From NCBI RefSeq assembly GCF_027706745.1, contig NZ_JAQFWP010000039.1, positions 1 through 64,000 of the forward strand: a DNA stretch of 64,000 nucleotides, written 5' to 3'. Source of the DNA: Nocardiopsis suaedae (GTDB taxonomy: Bacteria > Actinomycetota > Actinomycetes > Streptosporangiales > Streptosporangiaceae). Positions 34,204 to 41,699 of this stretch are shown in pieces. The notes beneath the pieces were generated by a model. It did not search any database, was not told where the DNA came from, and saw nothing but the letters and a program-made list of their open reading frames with translations. Made by a program: the position numbers and the translations under genes. Positions within the stretch are counted from its first letter, which is position 1, and each line of letters begins with the position of its first letter.

Positions 34204-35142
34204 ATGCGCCGCACCGTCGCCGCCGTCTGCATCGCATTGGGGGTCTTCAGTCTGGTGCTGGCCCCTCTCATGCGATTCTGGATGGCCAGCGCCGTGATGA
34301 AAACCCCGATGGACTACTACAGCGAGAAAGTCGTCCGCGGGGAGAACGTCACCTACTTCAGCGCCGAGGAGCTGGAGCTGATCGAGGGCGCGACGGTCGA
34401 GGGCTACACCACCCTGCGCGCGGACGTGGCCGCCAGCGACTCCGACACCGTGGTCTGGGACCAGTTCACCTGGATCGAGGACATCGACCGGGACTTCGCC
34501 ATCACCTCCTCCTCCCGGCGGGCCGGCCACGACCGCGTCACCGGCGAGGCGGTGGACTGCTGCGACGCCTCGGTCAACGAGGAACCGGTCGCCCAGACCG
34601 GCCAGGCGTTCAAGTTCCCCTTCCTCACCGAGAAGAAGGACTACGAGTTCTTCGACGCCACGGCCAAGGAGACCGAACCCATCGAGTTCGCCGGCGAGGA
34701 GGAGGTCGAGGGCGTCACCACCTACAAGTTCGTCCAGGAGATCGAGCCCACCAAGGTCGGCGAGCGCGAGATGCCCCGGTCGCTGCTGGGCATGGACGGC
34801 GACGGCGACGTGGTGACCGACGAGATGTACAGCGTCACCCGCACCTACTGGATCGAGCCGACCAGCGGCGCGCCCATCACGGTCACCGAGGAGCAGCACC
34901 GCGGCGCCTTCGTCGACGGCGAGGAGCGGTTGGTCCTCTTCGACGGCGACATGCGCATGACCGACGAGACGGTCCAGGCCAATATCGACAACGCCGAGCA
35001 GGGGATGACGATGATCCCGCTGCTGCGCACCGTCCTGCCGCTCGTGCTCCTGGCGGCCGGGGCCGTGCTGGTCGGGGTCGGCGCCGTGCTGTGGCTGGTG
35101 GGCGGCGGCAGAGGCGGCGCCGCGGCGGCCCGGCACGGGTAG
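34204..35142 (+). CDS. DUF3068 (PorA-family) envelope protein, copy 2
   Basis: 312 aa. The topology matches copy 1: a signal-anchor helix near 5-25, an extracytoplasmic domain with the conserved di-cysteine (AVDCCDASVNEEPVAQTG) and TRTYWIEPTSGAPI, then a C-terminal helix near 280-302. The extracytoplasmic region is notably acidic. The ATG has GGGAGGG with 5 bases spacing. UbiA follows after 7 bases and DprE1 after 39 more, so this DUF3068 protein is operonic with enzymes making the decaprenyl-phosphoryl sugar donor. That context suggests a part in handling the lipid-linked sugar or its polymer outside the membrane. Being a porin is only one published suggestion. Confidence 0.87.
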   Translation: MRRTVAAVCIALGVFSLVLAPLMRFWMASAVMKTPMDYYSEKVVRGENVTYFSAEELELIEGATVEGYTTLRADVAASDSDTVVWDQFTWIEDIDRDFAITSSSRRAGHDRVTGEAVDCCDASVNEEPVAQTGQAFKFPFLTEKKDYEFFDATAKETEPIEFAGEEEVEGVTTYKFVQEIEPTKVGEREMPRSLLGMDGDGDVVTDEMYSVTRTYWIEPTSGAPITVTEEQHRGAFVDGEERLVLFDGDMRMTDETVQANIDNAEQGMTMIPLLRTVLPLVLLAAGAVLVGVGAVLWLVGGGRGGAAAARHG

Positions 35143-35149
35143 GGCGGAC

Positions 35150-36097
35150 GTGAACGCGGCCGGGACCGGAGCGCAGGCGCGGGCGGCGGCGCAGGACGGC
35201 GCGCCCGCGCCCCGCACCGGCACGGCGCGGGCGCTGCTGCGGGCCGCCCGCCCCAAGCAGTGGCTGAAGAACCTGCTGGTCTTCGCGGCGCCGGGGGCGG
35301 CCGGGGTGCTCTTCGACCCCGCCCCGCTCGCTTGGGCGCTGGTGGCCTTCGCCGCGTTCTGCCTGGCCGCCAGCGGGACCTACCTGCTCAACGACGTCCG
35401 GGACGCCGAGGCCGACCGGGCGCACGAGCGCAAGCGGCACCGGCCCGTCGCCTCCGGTGCGGTACCGGTGCCGCTCGCCCTGGGCGCGGGGGCGGCGGCG
35501 GTCGCCGCCTCCCTGGGGGCGGCGGGCGCGGCGGCCGCGGCCACCGGGCGGTACGCGCTGCTCGCCGTGCTCGTGGCGTACCTGGTCCTGACCACCGCCT
35601 ACACCTACGGGCTCAAGCGCGTCACCATCGCCGACATCGTCGCCGTGGCCGGGTGCCACGTGCTGCGGGCGCTCGCCGGGGGCGTGGCCGTGGGGGTGCC
35701 CTTCACCAGCTGGTTCCTCATCGTGGTGTCCCTGGCGGCGCTGCTGGTGGTCGTCGGCAAGCGCGAGGCCGAGCTGCGCAACCCCCGCGCCGGGGACGGG
35801 CGCACCGCGCTGCGCGGGTACACCCGCTCCTACCTGGTGCAGATCCGCACCATGGCCTCGGCCGCCATGATCGTCACCTACTGCCTGTGGGCGCTGGACG
35901 GCCAGGGGCAGGGCGGCGTCCCGCCGTTCCACGCGGCGAGTATCGTTCCGTTCATCGTCTTCGTGCTCCGCTACCACCTGCTGGTCGACCGCGGGGTGGG
36001 GGAGGAGCCCGAGGAGATCGCGCTGCGCGACCGGCCCCTGCAGCTGTGCCTGCTGTCGCTGGCCGCCCTGGTCGGCCTGGGCGTGTACCTCGGATGA
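35150..36097 (+). CDS. ubiA: Decaprenyl-phosphate phosphoribosyltransferase (UbiA superfamily)
   Basis: 315 aa, eight to nine helices. It transfers 5-phosphoribose from PRPP to decaprenyl phosphate, the first step to decaprenyl-phosphoryl-arabinose (Rv3806c in M. tuberculosis). Seen directly: RPKQWLKNLLVFAAP at the start of the fold, the Mg-binding NDVRDAEADRAH with KRHRPVASG, the second motif VAGCHVLRALAGGVAVGVP, GKREAELRNP, and the C-terminal EPEEIALRDRPLQ. All of these correspond to Rv3806c. The first ~25 residues are a variable Ala-rich tail. The GTG start follows the DUF3068 stop by 7 bases. DprE1, the next pathway-specific enzyme known, is immediately downstream. Confidence 0.93.
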   Translation: MNAAGTGAQARAAAQDGAPAPRTGTARALLRAARPKQWLKNLLVFAAPGAAGVLFDPAPLAWALVAFAAFCLAASGTYLLNDVRDAEADRAHERKRHRPVASGAVPVPLALGAGAAAVAASLGAAGAAAAATGRYALLAVLVAYLVLTTAYTYGLKRVTIADIVAVAGCHVLRALAGGVAVGVPFTSWFLIVVSLAALLVVVGKREAELRNPRAGDGRTALRGYTRSYLVQIRTMASAAMIVTYCLWALDGQGQGGVPPFHAASIVPFIVFVLRYHLLVDRGVGEEPEEIALRDRPLQLCLLSLAALVGLGVYLG

Positions 36098-36136
36098 CCG
36101 ACCGCATCGGATGACCGACGGCAGGAGGGGTGCCCC

Positions 36137-37528
36137 GTGCGGACCCGACGCCGGCTGCTGACCGGGTGGGGCAGGACCGCCCCCACCGCGGCCACCGTGG
36201 TGCGCCCGCGCACGCCCGAGGAGGCGGCCGCCGTCCTCCGCGGAGCGGGGCCCCGCCCGGACGGCCGGGACCAGGGGCGCGGGCTCGGGCGGGGGGCGAT
36301 CCCGCGCGGGCTGGGCCGGTCCTACGGCGACGCCGCCCAGAGCGCGGGCGGGCTGGTGCTGGACTGCGCGGAGCTGGCGCCCGGGTTCCGGCTCGACCCC
36401 GCCGAGGGCACCGTGACCGCCGCGTCGGGCACCCGGCTCAGCGACCTGATGGCCCGCCTGCTCCCGCTCGGCCGGTTCCTCCCGGTCACGCCGGGGACCC
36501 GGCAGGTGACCGTGGGCGGGGCGATCGCCGCCGACATCCACGGCAAGAACCACCACCGGGACTCCTCCTTCGGGGCGCACGTGCGGGAGCTGACCCTGGT
36601 CACCCCGGACGGCGCGGAGCGCGTGTGCGGACCCGGCCGCGACCCCGACCTCTTCTGGGCCACGGTCGGAGGGATGGGGCTGACGGGCGTCGTCACCGAG
36701 GCGCGGTTCGACGTGCCGCCCGTGGAGACGTCGATGATGCGGGTGGACACCGACCGGACGCGCGACCTGGACGAGGCGCTGGAGCTGATGGCGGCCACCG
36801 ACGACCGGTACCACTACACGGTGTGCTGGGTGGACCTGCTGGCGCGGGGGGCGTCCACCGGGAGAGGGGTGCTGACCCGGGCGCACCATGCGGGCATCGA
36901 CGAGCTGTCGGCCCGCGCGCGCCGGGACCCGCTGGGCTTCTCGCCCCGGGCCCTGTTCACCGCGCCGAAGGGCGTCCCTTCCGGGCTGCTGAACACGTGG
37001 TCGGTCCGTGCGTTCAACACGGCCTACTACGCCAAGGCGCCGAAGAGGGGGAGGGACGAGATCCAGCCGCTGGGGTCGTTCTTCCACCCGTTGGACGCGG
37101 TGCGGGACTGGAACCGCGTCTACGGGCCGTCGGGGCTGGTGCAGTACCAGTTCGTGGTGCCGTTCGGGGCCGAGGACACCCTGCGCTCCATCGTCGCCCG
37201 GCTGTCGGCGGCGGGCGCGCCGTCGTTCCTGGCGGTGCTCAAGCGCTTCGGCGAGGGCACGCGCGGCCCCCTCTCCTTTCCCCGGCCGGGCTGGACGCTC
37301 GCCCTGGACCTGCCGGCCTCCCTGCCCGGCCTGGCCCGCCTGCTCGACGGGTTCGACGAGAAGGTGCTGGAGGCCGGGGGAGCGATCTACCTGGCGAAGG
37401 ACTCAAGGGCGAAGGCGGAGACCGTCCACGCGATGTACCCGCACATGGACGAGTGGAGGACGGTCCGCAAACGCGTCGACCCGGACGGCGTCCTGGTGTC
37501 GGACCTGTCCCGGCGTTTGGATCTGTAG
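36137..37528 (+). CDS. dprE1: Decaprenylphosphoryl-beta-D-ribose 2'-oxidase
   Basis: 463 aa. FAD-dependent oxidase converting decaprenylphosphoryl-ribose to the 2'-keto intermediate in arabinose donor synthesis. The N-terminus LTGWGRTAPTAATV, FAD loop RGLGRSYGDAAQS, GTRQVTVGGAIAADIHGKNHH and C-terminal YLAKDSRAKAETVHAMYPHM match M. tuberculosis DprE1 closely. The cysteine targeted by benzothiazinones (Cys387 in PGWNICVDFP) is Ala389 here (PGWTLALDLP), as in naturally tolerant species. The GTG has AGGAGGGG 6 bases ahead. It is the last gene of the DUF3068-ubiA-dprE1 operon; the 2'-reductase dprE2 is not adjacent but lies at 59564-60340. Confidence 0.95.
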   Translation: MRTRRRLLTGWGRTAPTAATVVRPRTPEEAAAVLRGAGPRPDGRDQGRGLGRGAIPRGLGRSYGDAAQSAGGLVLDCAELAPGFRLDPAEGTVTAASGTRLSDLMARLLPLGRFLPVTPGTRQVTVGGAIAADIHGKNHHRDSSFGAHVRELTLVTPDGAERVCGPGRDPDLFWATVGGMGLTGVVTEARFDVPPVETSMMRVDTDRTRDLDEALELMAATDDRYHYTVCWVDLLARGASTGRGVLTRAHHAGIDELSARARRDPLGFSPRALFTAPKGVPSGLLNTWSVRAFNTAYYAKAPKRGRDEIQPLGSFFHPLDAVRDWNRVYGPSGLVQYQFVVPFGAEDTLRSIVARLSAAGAPSFLAVLKRFGEGTRGPLSFPRPGWTLALDLPASLPGLARLLDGFDEKVLEAGGAIYLAKDSRAKAETVHAMYPHMDEWRTVRKRVDPDGVLVSDLSRRLDL

Positions 37529-37661
37529 GGGGCTTGGAGCCCCGCAGGTTCGCGTTCCGCCGGTCCGCGTGGACGGTCTCGCGTCACGTGATCCGGAGCA
37601 GGACCCACTTGTTCGGGTAGGGCCCCGAGAAGTCCTCACTGCCTGCTTCGAAGCGGTTCTT

Positions 37662-38132
37662 TCACCACGCCAGGTGGCCACAAAGACCCTGCCCCGCCCC
37701 TCTCGGCGATGATCTCGACGATAGTGCTGCCAAAATCGCCAGAATGGCAGCACCATCGTCGAGATCATCGCTGCAAGGGCGCACCGGCCCGCCGACCGCC
37801 GGTTCGTCGGGGTCCTGATTTCCGCGCAGCGCCTCGTCGGCGGCGATGATTTCCTGGTACCACTGCCGATGGACCTTGTATGTGCGGTCGAGCTCGATCT
37901 CGTGGTACAGCCCGGTCGGCTTGCCGAACCAGAAGTCGCGGGGGAGGCGCTGCGTTTCGCGACCGCCCACGATGAGGATCGCCCGGTCGGTGACCACGAT
38001 CCACTCCGCCGGCCACGTGAAGATCCCCGAACCCTTGATCGTCAGGAAACCCGTCTGGATCTGCTCCCCGGTCTCCAGATGCGGATCCGCGAGGGTGGAA
38101 ATCTTCTCGGCTCGTCGTTCCTTGTAGCCCAC
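37662..38132 (-). CDS. PH-like domain protein with palindrome-extended C-terminus
   Basis: 156 aa. Residues about 5-100 look like a small bacterial PH-like beta-barrel: HLETGEQIQTGFLTIKGSG, then WIVVTDRAILIVGGRE and LYHEIELDRTYKVHRQWYQE. The GTG start has a textbook GGAGG 6 bases ahead, and the frame upstream of it is not conserved-looking. The final ~35 residues (from about 122) are simply the translation of the dispersed palindrome at 37708-37769 and beyond, so that element has probably displaced the original stop. GC content is lower than in the envelope genes to the left. The function is unknown. Confidence 0.75.
   Translation of the reverse strand: MGYKERRAEKISTLADPHLETGEQIQTGFLTIKGSGIFTWPAEWIVVTDRAILIVGGRETQRLPRDFWFGKPTGLYHEIELDRTYKVHRQWYQEIIAADEALRGNQDPDEPAVGGPVRPCSDDLDDGAAILAILAALSSRSSPRGAGQGLCGHLAW
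37708..37769. terminator. Dispersed palindrome, copy 2
   Basis: Arms 37708-37732 and 37745-37769 (25 bases each) pair with a single mismatch around the loop aaatcgccagaa. Compared with copy 1, arm position 15 is T:A instead of A:T, a compensatory change that keeps the stem. It lies at the 3' side of dprE1, inside the end of the convergent PH-like reading frame. Confidence 0.87.
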
Positions 38133-38311
38133 AGCATTCCTCCGGCACGCATGGTCTGAATCGCTGATTCGTGTGCAATGGGCGGCGGGTCTCCAGGGCT
38201 CCGTCGGATCTCCGGTACGGAAATCCACGTGGCGCGCAGCCTGCGCACCGTACCAACGCGCAGACAGGAGGAGTTAGAGGGGTTCGACGCCGTTGGGCTT
38301 CCTGAAGAACG
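38133..38311. other. 179-bp gap between the PH-like and methyltransferase genes
   Basis: No gene seen. It contains the ribosome site and presumably the promoter of the PH-like gene. tggcgcgcagcctgcgcacc (38231-38250) is a weak dyad. Nothing else is supportable. Confidence 0.4.
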
Positions 38312-39487
38312 TCACGCCGATCGCCGTGGCAACAGCCGATCCGGGGCTCGCAGCCATGCCTGTTGCGCGCCGTCGGCGGTCACCGTGAGGCCGAACTCCT
38401 CAACGCCGGGGCGACCCTGCCGCTCCCACCACGTCCACGCCGCTTCGACGTCGTCCCAGAGGGAGCGCGGTCCGGACTGGTGGACCCGGCCCGTGCCCGT
38501 GTCGCCGTCGAAGACCGCCGCCGCCCAGGACCGATCGGACAGGCCGTAGACCCAGACGACCGTGCGGTGCTCGTCGTCATGGCGCACGTGGACCGCCTCA
38601 TCGACCAGCAGGCCGAGCACGAAGGCAGGTGATCCGTAGGGGTCCTTCGGCGCGATGTCATCGGCGGTCAGGGATGTCGTCGAGGTCCGTCCCGGCCAGT
38701 CGTGAACGTGCCTGTCTCCGCCGGGCCATGCCAGCCTCTGCGACCGCGCCTTCATGAACTGCACCGGTCCCGTGAAGCGGCCCGAAGCGCTCAGCCCGTC
38801 CTCTGCGACGACCAACCGCGCCACGGCGTCCTGGGGCGAGAAGTCGGTTCCCCAGGGCACCAGGAGGATGCCGCCCGGGCGGGTCTGGGTCACCCAGGTA
38901 GCCGGAACCGTGCGCAGGCCGAAGGTCGCGATCACCCGGTCGAAGGGTGCGCGGTCCGGGGCGCCGAGCAGTCCGTCGCCAGCCACGACGTGCACGTCCC
39001 CGCCGACCCGGCGGAGGTTGTCCCTGGCGGCGCGCGCGATCTCCGGATCGGCCTCGATGCTCGTCACCGCGTGCGGTCCGAGCCGGTGGGCGAGCAGGGC
39101 CGCGTTCCATCCGGTGCCGGTCCCCAGTTCCAGGACGGTCATCCCGGGGTGGGCGTCGAGGTCGCGCAGCATGGAGGCCACGACCGAAGGCATCGACGCC
39201 GAAGAGGTGGGGACCGTGCCGTGCCGGGGCGACCCGTATGCGCCGTCGTCCCATTGCACGGTGATCGGTGCATCGGCTGTGGCCCAATAGGTCCATGACT
39301 CGGGCGACGCCGTGCGGTCCACCAGGCTGCTCTGCCCGGTGCGGGTGTCGAAGGCCCACATCTTCTCAGGGAGGAATGCGGACCGGGGCAGCTCTTTGAA
39401 GGCCGGTGCCCACTCGGGGGTCAGCGCGCCCGCCTCCAGAAGCATGCTGATCAGTTCTTCGGAGGCGGGCACAGGGGGCATGCTCAC
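38312..39487 (-). CDS. Protein-L-isoaspartate methyltransferase-like enzyme with C-terminal extension
   Basis: 391 aa. The first ~220 residues are a PIMT fold: an N-terminal KELPRSAFLPEKMW helix, motif I TVLELGTGTGWNAALLA near residue 115, SIEADPEIARAARDNL, and PFDRVIATFGLRTVPATWV. The extra ~170 residues (FMKARSQRLAWPGGDRHVHD onwards) are absent from repair PIMTs but typical of the methyltransferases of RiPP systems (graspetide and FxLD types), where methylation of Asp leads to aspartimide. The GTG start overlaps the stop of a 27-residue peptide gene (GTGA), so the two are coupled. No ATP-grasp, LanM or lasso enzyme is nearby. A role in peptide modification is inference; a protein-repair role is the alternative. 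Confidence 0.83.
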   Translation of the reverse strand: MSMPPVPASEELISMLLEAGALTPEWAPAFKELPRSAFLPEKMWAFDTRTGQSSLVDRTASPESWTYWATADAPITVQWDDGAYGSPRHGTVPTSSASMPSVVASMLRDLDAHPGMTVLELGTGTGWNAALLAHRLGPHAVTSIEADPEIARAARDNLRRVGGDVHVVAGDGLLGAPDRAPFDRVIATFGLRTVPATWVTQTRPGGILLVPWGTDFSPQDAVARLVVAEDGLSASGRFTGPVQFMKARSQRLAWPGGDRHVHDWPGRTSTTSLTADDIAPKDPYGSPAFVLGLLVDEAVHVRHDDEHRTVVWVYGLSDRSWAAAVFDGDTGTGRVHQSGPRSLWDDVEAAWTWWERQGRPGVEEFGLTVTADGAQQAWLRAPDRLLPRRSA

Positions 39488-39567
39488 TTCTCGTGCCTGC
39501 CGGGCGGCGGCGGGGGCGGTGGTGGCGGCTTCGGCATGTCCTTCGGAGGGCCTTCATGCTTGGCCAT
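39484..39567 (-). CDS. 27-residue proline-rich peptide, possible RiPP precursor
   Basis: 27 aa: MAKHEGPPKDMPK, then nine consecutive prolines (residues 14-22), then GRHEK. GAGAGGTG stands 5 bases before the ATG, and the TGA shares bases with the methyltransferase GTG (GTGA), which argues for real translation. It has one aspartate (Asp10), no cysteine, serine or threonine, and a basic, highly soluble composition. A precursor of a methyltransferase-modified peptide is possible because of the coupling. A simple translational-coupling leader, or an unmodified partner protein, are alternatives. I know of no family it belongs to. Confidence 0.6.
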   Translation of the reverse strand: MAKHEGPPKDMPKPPPPPPPPPGRHEK

Positions 39568-39824
39568 CGGTCACCTCTCAGGGGGCGTGGTCGTCAGGCG
39601 AAGGAGGAGTCGGGAGCCGGAGAGGCTTCCGTTCATGATTCCCGGTCGCCGGGGGCGGGGCACTCGTCTTCGCGAAGTAAGCGGGTGGGTGCGGACGAGG
39701 GAGGACCGCCCGGCGAGGGACCCACGAACCCTCGCCGGGCGGGTGGCCGCCGCTGCCCTCCGAACTGGGCGGCCGGGGAGCCGTCGGCCCGGGGGTCGAC
39801 TGGGCCGACAGCGGGTGCGGGAGG
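39568..39824. other. 257-bp gap upstream of the proline-rich peptide gene
   Basis: No convincing gene. A 21-codon frame (39571-39636, minus) ends 3 bases before the peptide start but lacks a good ribosome site. The region is GC-rich without an obvious terminator, so the peptide and methyltransferase could be transcribed from here or from 40408. Confidence 0.4.
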
Positions 39825-40229
39825 TCAGGCGCGCGGTGTTCTCGCGAATCGGCAGCCGGTCGGACGCGGCTGTGGAGGAGTTCCACGCGCCACGGTCGGG
39901 GACGCCCTGGGGGCGGGGGCCGGGGCGGCCGGTTCCGCGAGGTGGCGACGCTCCCCGGACGCCTGGTCCGCGTCGTGGGCCTGGTGGGGGCCGGGCGTCG
40001 GCGGCAGGCGGCGCAGGCGGTCGTCGGCCTGTTCGAGGGCGGCGGCGAAGGACGCCAGGTCATGGCAGGCGACCTCGAAGTCGTGCCGGGCGTGCTGGGC
40101 GGTGAAGAGCAGCGCCGCGCCGTCGGTGGTGTAGCCGAGTCCCCAGGCAGGGGCGTAGTGCAGGGCCAGTTCGACGAAGCGGGCGTAATCGCCGCCTTCG
40201 AGCCGGGGGAGCGTGTAGGAGACGCTCAT
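39825..40229 (-). CDS. Small protein of unknown function, 134 aa
   Basis: 134 aa. Residues 1-75 look folded (YTLPRLEGGDYARFVELALH, then APAWGLGYTTDGAALLFTAQ and a helix LASFAAALEQADDRLRR); the remainder is a Pro/Ala/Arg-rich tail that may be disordered. No family recognised. The ATG has GGAGG 8 bases ahead and overlaps the stop of the upstream 60-aa gene (ATGA), so both are likely translated together. It is transcribed away from the XRE-DUF397 pair, an arrangement in which the XRE protein often controls its neighbours. Confidence 0.65.
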   Translation of the reverse strand: MSVSYTLPRLEGGDYARFVELALHYAPAWGLGYTTDGAALLFTAQHARHDFEVACHDLASFAAALEQADDRLRRLPPTPGPHQAHDADQASGERRHLAEPAAPAPAPRASPTVARGTPPQPRPTGCRFARTPRA

Positions 40230-40408
40230 CGGGCCACCTCCGGCCGGACCGCCAGCAGCTCGCGGACGAGCGGGGCGAGCTCGGCGCGGAGCGCGTCGAG
40301 GCCGTCGTTGTGGGCGGGGCCGCCGGGTCGGGGCCGTGCGTGACGGCCACGCGGGCGCGGGGGCCGCGGCGTCGTCAGCAGGGACCATAGAGACCGCAGG
40401 TAGGACAT
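40226..40408 (-). CDS. Small basic protein of unknown function, 60 aa
   Basis: 60 aa. The N-terminus MSYLRSLWSLL is amphipathic or weakly hydrophobic, then comes a Pro/Arg-rich stretch and a C-terminal helix (LDALRAELAPLVRELLAVRP). No family recognised. GGGGG lies 4 bases before the ATG. Coupled to the 134-aa gene by an ATGA overlap, it heads the leftward operon that may include the proline-rich peptide and the PIMT-like gene. Its start lies in the AT-rich divergent promoter region opposite the XRE regulator. Confidence 0.6.
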   Translation of the reverse strand: MSYLRSLWSLLTTPRPPRPRGRHARPRPGGPAHNDGLDALRAELAPLVRELLAVRPEVAR

Positions 40409-40476
40409 GGTTCCCCCAAGGGGATCGGCCGGATGGGTGGTCCGGCATGGGATCGAGTTGCCACCAAGGATGCAAT

Positions 40477-40487
40477 GTAGCCGCTAC
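40477..40487. promoter_or_regulatory. Short dyad in divergent promoter region
   Basis: gtagccgctac is a perfect 11-base dyad within an unusually AT-rich island (about 40470-40545) between the 60-aa gene and the XRE regulator. Related tgtag and gtagg steps recur to 40535. It is a plausible operator for the XRE protein, unproven. Confidence 0.4.
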
Positions 40488-40602
40488 GTTTTCAAGGAGA
40501 TCAATGTAGAAAGTAAAAAGTACCGTAGGTATCGTAGAGGGTGAAATGTCCAATTCTGATTGGCGCGGATACGCTGGACCAGCTCGTGAAGATGGGGGTG
40601 CG

Positions 40603-41439
40603 ATGCCGGACAGTCCAACGATCAAGCGCCGTCAGCTGTCGAACGAGCTGCGGCGCTTGCGCGCGGCGGCGGGGATGACGGTGGAGGAGGCCGCCGAGCG
40701 TCTGGAGTGGTCACGTGCGCGCCTCGGGCACATCGAGACGGGGCGCCGAAAGAAGCCGCTGGTGACAGACGTTCGAGCGCTGCTGGAGCTCTACAGGGTC
40801 AGCGACGAGCGTGAGCGTGAGGCGATCCTGGGGTTGGCGCGTGCGGCGCGCGAATCCGGTTGGTGGACCCGCTACGACGACGTTTTCACGGGGCGCTTCC
40901 CCGGATTCGAGGCCGCCGCCCGGAGCATCGGCACCTATCAGCCCGCGCTGATCCCCGGACTGCTGCAGACCCCCTCCTACATCCGAGCGATCACCGAGGC
41001 CACGCTCATTTACGATGCGGACGACGTGCAGCGGGTCATCGACGCGCGGCGGCAGCGGCAGGCCATCCTCACCGACCCGGACCAGCCGGAGCTGTGGGCC
41101 GTCATCGATGAGGCCGCGCTGCTCCGCCTCGGTGGCGGTGCGATGATGCGTGAGCAGGTCGAGTACCTGGTCAGCGTGGCCGAAGACCGATCGAACTCGG
41201 TCACGGTCCAGGTGCTCGGCATCGAAGCGGGCCTTCACGCGGGAATCGGAGGCCCCTTCGTACTTCTTGACTTCGACGAAGGCATGAACCCGCTCGTGTA
41301 CATCGAGACCGATACGGACGGTCTCTATCTGGAGGAGGCGGCCGAGGTTGAGCGGTACCGCAGACTCCTCCTCCACATCCAGGTGGCCGCGATGAAACCG
41401 CCCCGGTCCTTGGCCTACCTGAAGAGCAAGCTTGCGTAG
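40603..41439 (+). CDS. XRE-family transcriptional regulator with DUF5753 domain
   Basis: 278 aa. Helix-turn-helix at residues about 10-65 (ELRRLRAAAGMTVEEAAERL, then WSRARLGHIETGRRK). The C-terminal ~190 residues are the DUF5753 ligand-binding-like domain: YQPALIPGLLQTPSYIRAI, RQAILTDPDQPELWAVIDEA, and a conserved VLLDFDEGMNPLVYIET. The start MPDSPTIKRRQ is chosen because of GGGGGTG upstream and the family's usual length; ATG 40546 is an alternative adding 19 residues. It is followed after 9 bases by DUF397, the standard actinobacterial pair (as in BldB/WhiJ-like loci), where the DUF397 protein acts with the XRE partner. Its target is probably the leftward operon. Confidence 0.92.
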   Translation: MPDSPTIKRRQLSNELRRLRAAAGMTVEEAAERLEWSRARLGHIETGRRKKPLVTDVRALLELYRVSDEREREAILGLARAARESGWWTRYDDVFTGRFPGFEAAARSIGTYQPALIPGLLQTPSYIRAITEATLIYDADDVQRVIDARRQRQAILTDPDQPELWAVIDEAALLRLGGGAMMREQVEYLVSVAEDRSNSVTVQVLGIEAGLHAGIGGPFVLLDFDEGMNPLVYIETDTDGLYLEEAAEVERYRRLLLHIQVAAMKPPRSLAYLKSKLA

Positions 41440-41448
41440 AGAGAAGCC

Positions 41449-41649
41449 ATGAACTCGATCATCATCAATGAGGTGTCCGGCCGGTTCCGCAAGTCCTCGT
41501 ACTCGAAGACGAACGACTGCGTCGAGGTCGCGGACGCCCCCGGAACGAGCGCGATGCGCGACACGAGGCATCGTGACCTCGGCTCCCTGCACTTCGGCTC
41601 GCCCGAGTGGCAGGCGTTCATCGAGGCCGCGAAGCACGGCGAGATCTGA
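41449..41649 (+). CDS. DUF397 small regulatory partner
   Basis: 66 aa. RFRKSSYSKTNDCVEVADAP and AMRDTRHRDLGSLHFGSPEW are the DUF397 signature (WRKSSYS...NCVEVA...VRDSK...L.F....W..F). These proteins are made together with XRE/DUF5753 regulators and in Streptomyces WhiJ-type systems counteract or modulate them. AGAGAGAAG precedes the ATG. A hairpin at 41670-41699 ends the transcript. Confidence 0.93.
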   Translation: MNSIIINEVSGRFRKSSYSKTNDCVEVADAPGTSAMRDTRHRDLGSLHFGSPEWQAFIEAAKHGEI

Positions 41650-41669
41650 CCCTCTGGTGCGGACGCAGG

Positions 41670-41699
41670 AGAGGCCCCGCCGATTCCGGCGAGGCCTCT
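41670..41699 (+). terminator. Hairpin terminator after DUF397
   Basis: agaggccccgccg and cggcgaggcctct pair over 13 bases with one mismatch around a short attc loop, followed by tcttcg. It lies 20 bases after the DUF397 stop. Confidence 0.75.

Noticed and set aside
39571-39636. 21-codon minus frame just before the proline-rich peptide
   Set aside because: No credible ribosome site and no conservation evidence; recorded only as a possible leader.
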